A stretch of DNA of 64,000 nucleotides from Lentibacillus siamensis (GTDB lineage Bacteria; Bacillota; Bacilli; Bacillales; Amphibacillaceae): contig NZ_BAAADS010000012.1 of assembly GCF_039522605.1 (NCBI RefSeq), forward strand, positions 62,001 to 126,000, written 5' to 3'. Positions 60,604 to 64,000 of the stretch are shown piece after piece. Numbering within the stretch: the first letter of the stretch is position 1; each line of letters opens with the position of its first letter. The notes beneath the pieces were generated by a model. That model made no database searches. It was not told the DNA's origin and was given only the letters and a program-made list of their open reading frames with translations. A program made the translations under genes and the position numbers.

Positions 60604-60687
60604 TTGAATATATTGGAAACGTTGGCCAAAATATTAATGGTCGTCGCGGTTATTTTTGCGGTTATAGGTATCATATATTTAATATAG
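60604..60687 (+). CDS. 27-residue membrane peptide downstream of yshE
   Basis: TTG 60604 opens a 27-codon frame with GGGGAG (60592-60597) 6 bases upstream, an excellent ribosome binding site. The peptide is a single hydrophobic helix (ILMVVAVIFAVIGIIYLI) after a short polar start. The 11-base gap from yshE implies co-transcription and possibly coupling. I do not recognise a family. It ends shortly before repeat copy C. Confidence 0.6.
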   Translation: MNILETLAKILMVVAVIFAVIGIIYLI

Positions 60688-60726
60688 GCTAATTTCTAAA
60701 AGGTTGCTGTTATTACACAAAATGCA

Positions 60727-61135
60727 TAAACTGCGACATAAGTTCTGGAATGTGTTTTATAATTACATCTACCTCTCGCCATTCCGTCCGGGATCGCTCC
60801 GGGCGGATGCTTTCCGCGGGCACGGCCTTAGCCCCCTTGAGAAAACCGCTCTGCGGGGTCTTCGGACTCGTGCTGTTCCCGCAGGAGTCACCGCCCTCCG
60901 CTCACCCGGACTAGTGTAGTGGTATCAACCGTTATTCTATAAGCAAAGAGTCATAAACGTAGTAATAGCGGAGGAAATAAGCGGACTCCTGTGGGAGCAG
61001 AGGCTCATCAGCCGCCCACGGTAAAGAAGACACAGCGAAAGTGATTTTCTTGAGCTGATGTCGCTCTTATGCTGGAAGTGAAAGCGACGTGTATTTCCGC
61101 AGCGGTGGTAGAACATCATACTATGTCGCAGTTTA
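60727..61135 (+). repeat. Repeat family copy C (complete inverted-end element)
   Basis: Exact inverted 14-base ends TAAACTGCGACATA (60727-60740) and TATGTCGCAGTTTA (61122-61135) enclose 381 bases. The left half (CCGGGATCGCTCCGGGCGGA, then a GC-rich block to 60910) and right half (60980-61110) are related to each other in inverted orientation (GGAGTC/GACTCC and GCGGGC/GCCCAC blocks), giving a fold-back structure. There is no transposase. It lies in the 60688-61376 gap; the remainder (61141-61330) shows only a promoter-like region for lcfA. Confidence 0.88.
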
Positions 61136-61312
61136 GTTCAATTGTTGGATAGCAATAATCTTTATGACAAGAGTCTTGATTTAAGAACAATTTTTAATTG
61201 GTGTTGCTTGATTGGAATTGAATTATGCCTGGAATGACGGCAGCATCTGTTTATTATTCCGACCGCAGAAACAGCGAGGCTGAAAAAATCATCGAATAAT
61301 TGATAAATAAAA

Positions 61313-61342
61313 TTTCAAAAAATGCGAATTAATCGGTATAAT
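61313..61342 (+). promoter_or_regulatory. Candidate lcfA promoter
   Basis: TTTCAA (61313-61318) and TATAAT (61337-61342) are 18 bases apart. No FadR palindrome like that at 63139 is seen between the repeat and lcfA. Confidence 0.45.
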
Positions 61343-61376
61343 GAAGACATGGAGGTAAAAAAGGAGGAGGAGAAAA

Positions 61377-63071
61377 ATGGACAGAAGGCCTTGGCATCGT
61401 CATTATCCGAAAGAAATTGCAACTTCATTAACCTATGATGACAAGCCGCTGCATGATTTTTTGAGAAGAACTGCTGCATTATACCCGGAAAAGAAAGCGC
61501 TTCATTTTATGAGGAATGAAATGTCATTCTCTGAAGTGTATACGGCTTCAAAAAAAATGGCATCCTACTTGCAGTCACTTGGTCTTGAAAAAGGTGACCG
61601 GGTTGCCGTTATGCTGCCTAACTGCCCCCAGGGAGTGATCAGCTACTATGGAACATTAATGGCGGGAGGTACGGTTGTTCAGACAAACCCGTTGTACAAA
61701 GAAAGAGAAATTGAGTATCAATTGAATGATTCGGGAGCAGCGTTCATTGTCTGTCTTGATATATTGCTGCCGCGAGTTACGAACATCAGAGGAAATACTG
61801 AACTGAAACACACGATTGTTACAGGAATAAAGGATTATCTTCCGTTCCCTAAAAATAAGATTTATCCTATTATCCAAAAAAGGCAATATAATATGGTGGT
61901 TAAAACCGAAGAAACGGATGATACACACATTTGGCTAAATATGATGGATCGATCGGATAGTAATTATCAGCCGGTAGAGGTTGATCCAACGGAAGACCTT
62001 GCATTATTACAATATACGGGAGGAACGACAGGGCATCCAAAAGGTGTCATGCTTACACACCGTAACCTGGTAGCGAATGTTCAAATGTGTAATGCCTGGT
62101 TGTACAGAATGGATCCATCTGAGCAAATTGTGTTGGGAGTACTGCCGTTTTTCCATGTATACGGAATGACCACGGTTATGAATATGTCGATGATGTATGG
62201 TTCAAAAATGATTTTACTTCCAAAATTTGATACGAAAGAAGTTTTGAAAACAATTCATAAACAAAAACCGACCCTATTTCCCGGAGCACCAACCATATAT
62301 ATCGGGTTGCTCCATCATCCGGAGCTGAAGAAATATGATCTGTCCTCGATTGAGGCATGTATCAGTGGATCTGCACCATTACCCGCTGAAGTTCAGGATC
62401 AGTTCGAAAGTGTTACCGGCGGACGATTAGTTGAGGGGTATGGACTGACTGAAACGTCACCAGTAACACATTCTAATTTTGTCTGGGCTGACAGAGTGAA
62501 TGGGAGTATTGGTGTTCCATGGCCGGATACAGACTGCAAAATAATCAATATGGAAACAAATGAAGAAGCCGCCGTGGGTGAAGTTGGCGAAGTAGCCGTG
62601 AAAGGACCGCAAGTGATGAAAGGATATTGGGGTAAGCGGCAAGAAACAGATAATGTTTTACAGAATGGCTGGATGTGTACCGGTGATATGGGGTATATGG
62701 ATGAAGAAGGCTATTTTTACATCGTTGACAGGAAAAAAGATATGATTATTGCAGGTGGATATAATATTTATCCAAGAGAGGTTGAAGAAGTGCTCTATGA
62801 ACACGAGGCTGTTCAGGAAGCTGTTGTAGCGGGGATTCCAGACGCATACCGCGGTGAAACAGTAAAAGCGTATATTGTTTTTAAGGCTGGTTATAAAGAA
62901 ACGGAAGAAGAATTAAACGCCTTCTGCAGAAAGAATTTGGCTGCATTTAAAGTACCAAGAATTTATGAATTCAGGGATGAACTGCCAAAAACGGCCGTTG
63001 GAAAAATATTACGCAGAAAACTGATTGATGAAGAAAAAGAAAAAATGGGGCAGAACAGCAATACGCTTTGA
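61377..63071 (+). CDS. lcfA: Long-chain fatty acid--CoA ligase LcfA
   Basis: LcfA activates long-chain fatty acids to acyl-CoA via an acyl-adenylate, feeding beta-oxidation. The 564-residue protein shows the AMP-binding motif YTGGTTGHPKGVMLTH near 213, GYGLTETSPVTHSN near 355, the hinge region YIVDRKKDMIIAGGYNIYP near 450 and the C-terminal lysine in GKILRRKL. AAGGAGGAGG gives a strong ribosome binding site for ATG 61377. In B. subtilis it is the first gene of the lcfA-fadR-fadB-etf cluster; here fadR also has its own promoter. Confidence 0.94.
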   Translation: MDRRPWHRHYPKEIATSLTYDDKPLHDFLRRTAALYPEKKALHFMRNEMSFSEVYTASKKMASYLQSLGLEKGDRVAVMLPNCPQGVISYYGTLMAGGTVVQTNPLYKEREIEYQLNDSGAAFIVCLDILLPRVTNIRGNTELKHTIVTGIKDYLPFPKNKIYPIIQKRQYNMVVKTEETDDTHIWLNMMDRSDSNYQPVEVDPTEDLALLQYTGGTTGHPKGVMLTHRNLVANVQMCNAWLYRMDPSEQIVLGVLPFFHVYGMTTVMNMSMMYGSKMILLPKFDTKEVLKTIHKQKPTLFPGAPTIYIGLLHHPELKKYDLSSIEACISGSAPLPAEVQDQFESVTGGRLVEGYGLTETSPVTHSNFVWADRVNGSIGVPWPDTDCKIINMETNEEAAVGEVGEVAVKGPQVMKGYWGKRQETDNVLQNGWMCTGDMGYMDEEGYFYIVDRKKDMIIAGGYNIYPREVEEVLYEHEAVQEAVVAGIPDAYRGETVKAYIVFKAGYKETEEELNAFCRKNLAAFKVPRIYEFRDELPKTAVGKILRRKLIDEEKEKMGQNSNTL

Positions 63072-63113
63072 GTTTTATTCTAGTTTTTTTGACCAATTGT
63101 TGTACAAACTATA

Positions 63114-63142
63114 TTGACAGAATCGCTGTATATTTGTACAAT
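63114..63142 (+). promoter_or_regulatory. Promoter of fadR-fadB
   Basis: TTGACA (63114-63119) and TACAAT (63137-63142) are 17 bases apart, near consensus. The -10 is overlapped by the FadR palindrome. Confidence 0.8.
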
Positions 63143-63176
63143 AAAAGGTGAATGATTATTCATTCACCTTTTATTG
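63139..63176 (+). promoter_or_regulatory. FadR operator
   Basis: CAATAAAAGGTGAATGA and TCATTCACCTTTTATTG are perfect 17-bp arms around TTAT. The core TGAATGATTATTCATTCA (63149-63166) matches the B. subtilis FadR (YsiA) site. It covers the -10 end and start of transcription, so FadR should repress its own operon until long-chain acyl-CoA binds. Confidence 0.85.
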
Positions 63177-63203
63177 TGAGGGGTTTTATTAAGGAGAATT
63201 TTC

Positions 63204-63788
63204 ATGAAGAAAAACAAACCTAAATACAATCAAATTATTGAAGCAGCTGTTGAGGTCATTGCTGAAAATGGATACCATGCTTCACAAGTATCCAAGATTG
63301 CAAAAAAGGCAGGGGTTGCAGACGGCACCATTTACCTGTATTTTAAAAATAAAGAGGATATTCTTGTTTCTGTTTTTAAGGAAAAAATGGGGCAGTTTAT
63401 TGAACGAATTGCTGAGAGTATTAACCAGAAGCAAAATGCGGATGAGAAATTACTCACCCTGATACAGATGCATTTCAGCCAGCTTACCGGGGACCATCAC
63501 CTGGCGATTGTCACGCAATTGGAATTAAGGCAGTCAAACAGTGAATTGCGGCTGAAAATTAACGATATTCTCAAGCCTTATTTGTCGGTGATTGATGACA
63601 TCATTAGAGAAGGCACTAAGGAGAATGTGTTTCGAGATGAATTGAACATCCCGCTCGTAAGGCAAATGATCTTTGGAACCCTGGATGAAACTGTAACAAA
63701 CTGGGTTATGAAAGAACAAAAATACGATTTATTGGAAATGGCTCCTGAAGTTCACAGGTTGTTGACACACGGCCTTTCCGATAAATAG
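63204..63788 (+). CDS. fadR: Fatty-acid degradation regulator FadR (TetR family)
   Basis: FadR (B. subtilis YsiA) represses beta-oxidation genes and is released by long-chain acyl-CoA. The 194-residue protein has an N-terminal TetR helix-turn-helix (KYNQIIEAAVEVIAENGYH, then ADGTIYLYFKNKEDIL near 40) and a helical ligand domain matching the YsiA type. AAGGAG sits before ATG 63204. It follows lcfA and precedes fadB, with its operator in the upstream promoter. Confidence 0.93.
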   Translation: MKKNKPKYNQIIEAAVEVIAENGYHASQVSKIAKKAGVADGTIYLYFKNKEDILVSVFKEKMGQFIERIAESINQKQNADEKLLTLIQMHFSQLTGDHHLAIVTQLELRQSNSELRLKINDILKPYLSVIDDIIREGTKENVFRDELNIPLVRQMIFGTLDETVTNWVMKEQKYDLLEMAPEVHRLLTHGLSDK

Positions 63789-63806
63789 CAGAAGAGGAGG
63801 ATTGAG

Positions 63807-64000
63807 TTGGGGACACTGACACATGAATTAAACGGGAATGTTGCAGTATTGACCATTCAAAGTCCGCCGGCAAACGCATTATCCAGCACCCTGTTAAAGG
63901 ATCTGGATGAAAAATTGAATGAAATTGAAAACGATAACAATGCGAAAGCGATTCTACTCAAAGGAGAAGGCAAGTTTTTCTCGGCTGGTGCGGATGTTAA
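63807..64000 (+). CDS. fadB: Enoyl-CoA hydratase FadB, N-terminal part
   Basis: The frame runs off the window end after 64 codons. TTG 63807 follows AGAGGAGG by 6 bases. The visible part begins MGTLTHELNGNVAVLTIQSP, includes PPANALSSTLLKDL, and reaches the crotonase oxyanion-hole segment GKFFSAGADV. It should hydrate trans-2-enoyl-CoA in beta-oxidation. Position after fadR matches B. subtilis fadB (ysiB), with etfB and etfA expected beyond the window. Confidence 0.88.
   Translation, partial: MGTLTHELNGNVAVLTIQSPPANALSSTLLKDLDEKLNEIENDNNAKAILLKGEGKFFSAGADV

Noticed and set aside
1..64000. CRISPR arrays, tRNA or rRNA genes, prophage genes
   Set aside because: No regularly spaced repeats, no tRNA cloverleaf or rRNA sequence, and no integrase, capsid or transposase genes were seen.

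Overview
This window is a core-chromosome segment from a low-to-medium-GC, endospore-forming Bacillota of the Bacillaceae. It is most like the halotolerant Virgibacillus, Oceanobacillus or Lentibacillus group. The gene order follows the Bacillus subtilis dnaE-to-fadB arc closely. Spore genes (ytrH/ytrI, ytvI, ytxC, cwlJ, sspI), T-box leaders, an L20-type leader and Bacillus-type ribosome binding sites all agree. Genus is inference; no 16S rRNA or tRNA is visible.

Layout. 0-7 kb: tail of a von Willebrand factor A protein, a GNAT acetyltransferase, a prepilin peptidase, a small membrane protein, then ytoI, ytpI, nrnA and divergent sporulation genes. 7-18 kb: dnaE, NAD(P) malic enzyme, a GntR regulator, accD-accA, pfkA, pyk, fxsA, and ytvI on the minus strand. 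19-30 kb: citZ, icd, a MaoC-type protein, phoP-phoR, polA, mutM, coaE, gapB. 30-41 kb: an unknown small protein, nrdR, dnaB, dnaI, cwlJ, ytxC, thrS behind a T-box, infC-rpmI-rplT behind an L20-type leader, a DUF1294 protein, a TVP38 protein and ysdB. 41-49 kb is the least conserved part: a dimeric dUTPase, the M42 peptidase ysdC, and a four-gene minus-strand ABC export operon headed by a large membrane-anchored DUF6583-like protein, with two inverted copies of a repeat family at its edges, then sspI. 49-64 kb: ysgA, pheS-pheT behind a T-box, rnhC, zapA, cvpA, polX, mutS2, yshE, a tiny membrane peptide, a third repeat copy, lcfA, fadR and the start of fadB.

How the genes work together. Central carbon genes carry readable control sites. 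gapB has two inverted CcpN-type boxes, citZ and the MaoC gene have cre-like sites, fadR has a 17-bp-arm palindrome over its promoter, and the malic enzyme promoter has a GntR/FadR-type palindrome probably bound by the regulator encoded just downstream. Malonyl-CoA synthesis (accDA) sits beside glycolysis (pfkA, pyk), and fatty-acid degradation (lcfA, fadR, fadB) closes the window.

Main departures from the B. subtilis order: mdh is missing between icd and phoP; speD and ytaF are missing around gapB; PhoR lacks its extracytoplasmic sensor domain; cwlJ sits between dnaI and ytxC; and an ABC/DUF6583 operon and a dUTPase are present near ysdC. The strongest candidates for something undescribed are the ABC/DUF6583 operon with its palindromic operator, the mosaic inverted-repeat family (three copies), and two short coding sequences with plausible ribosome binding sites.
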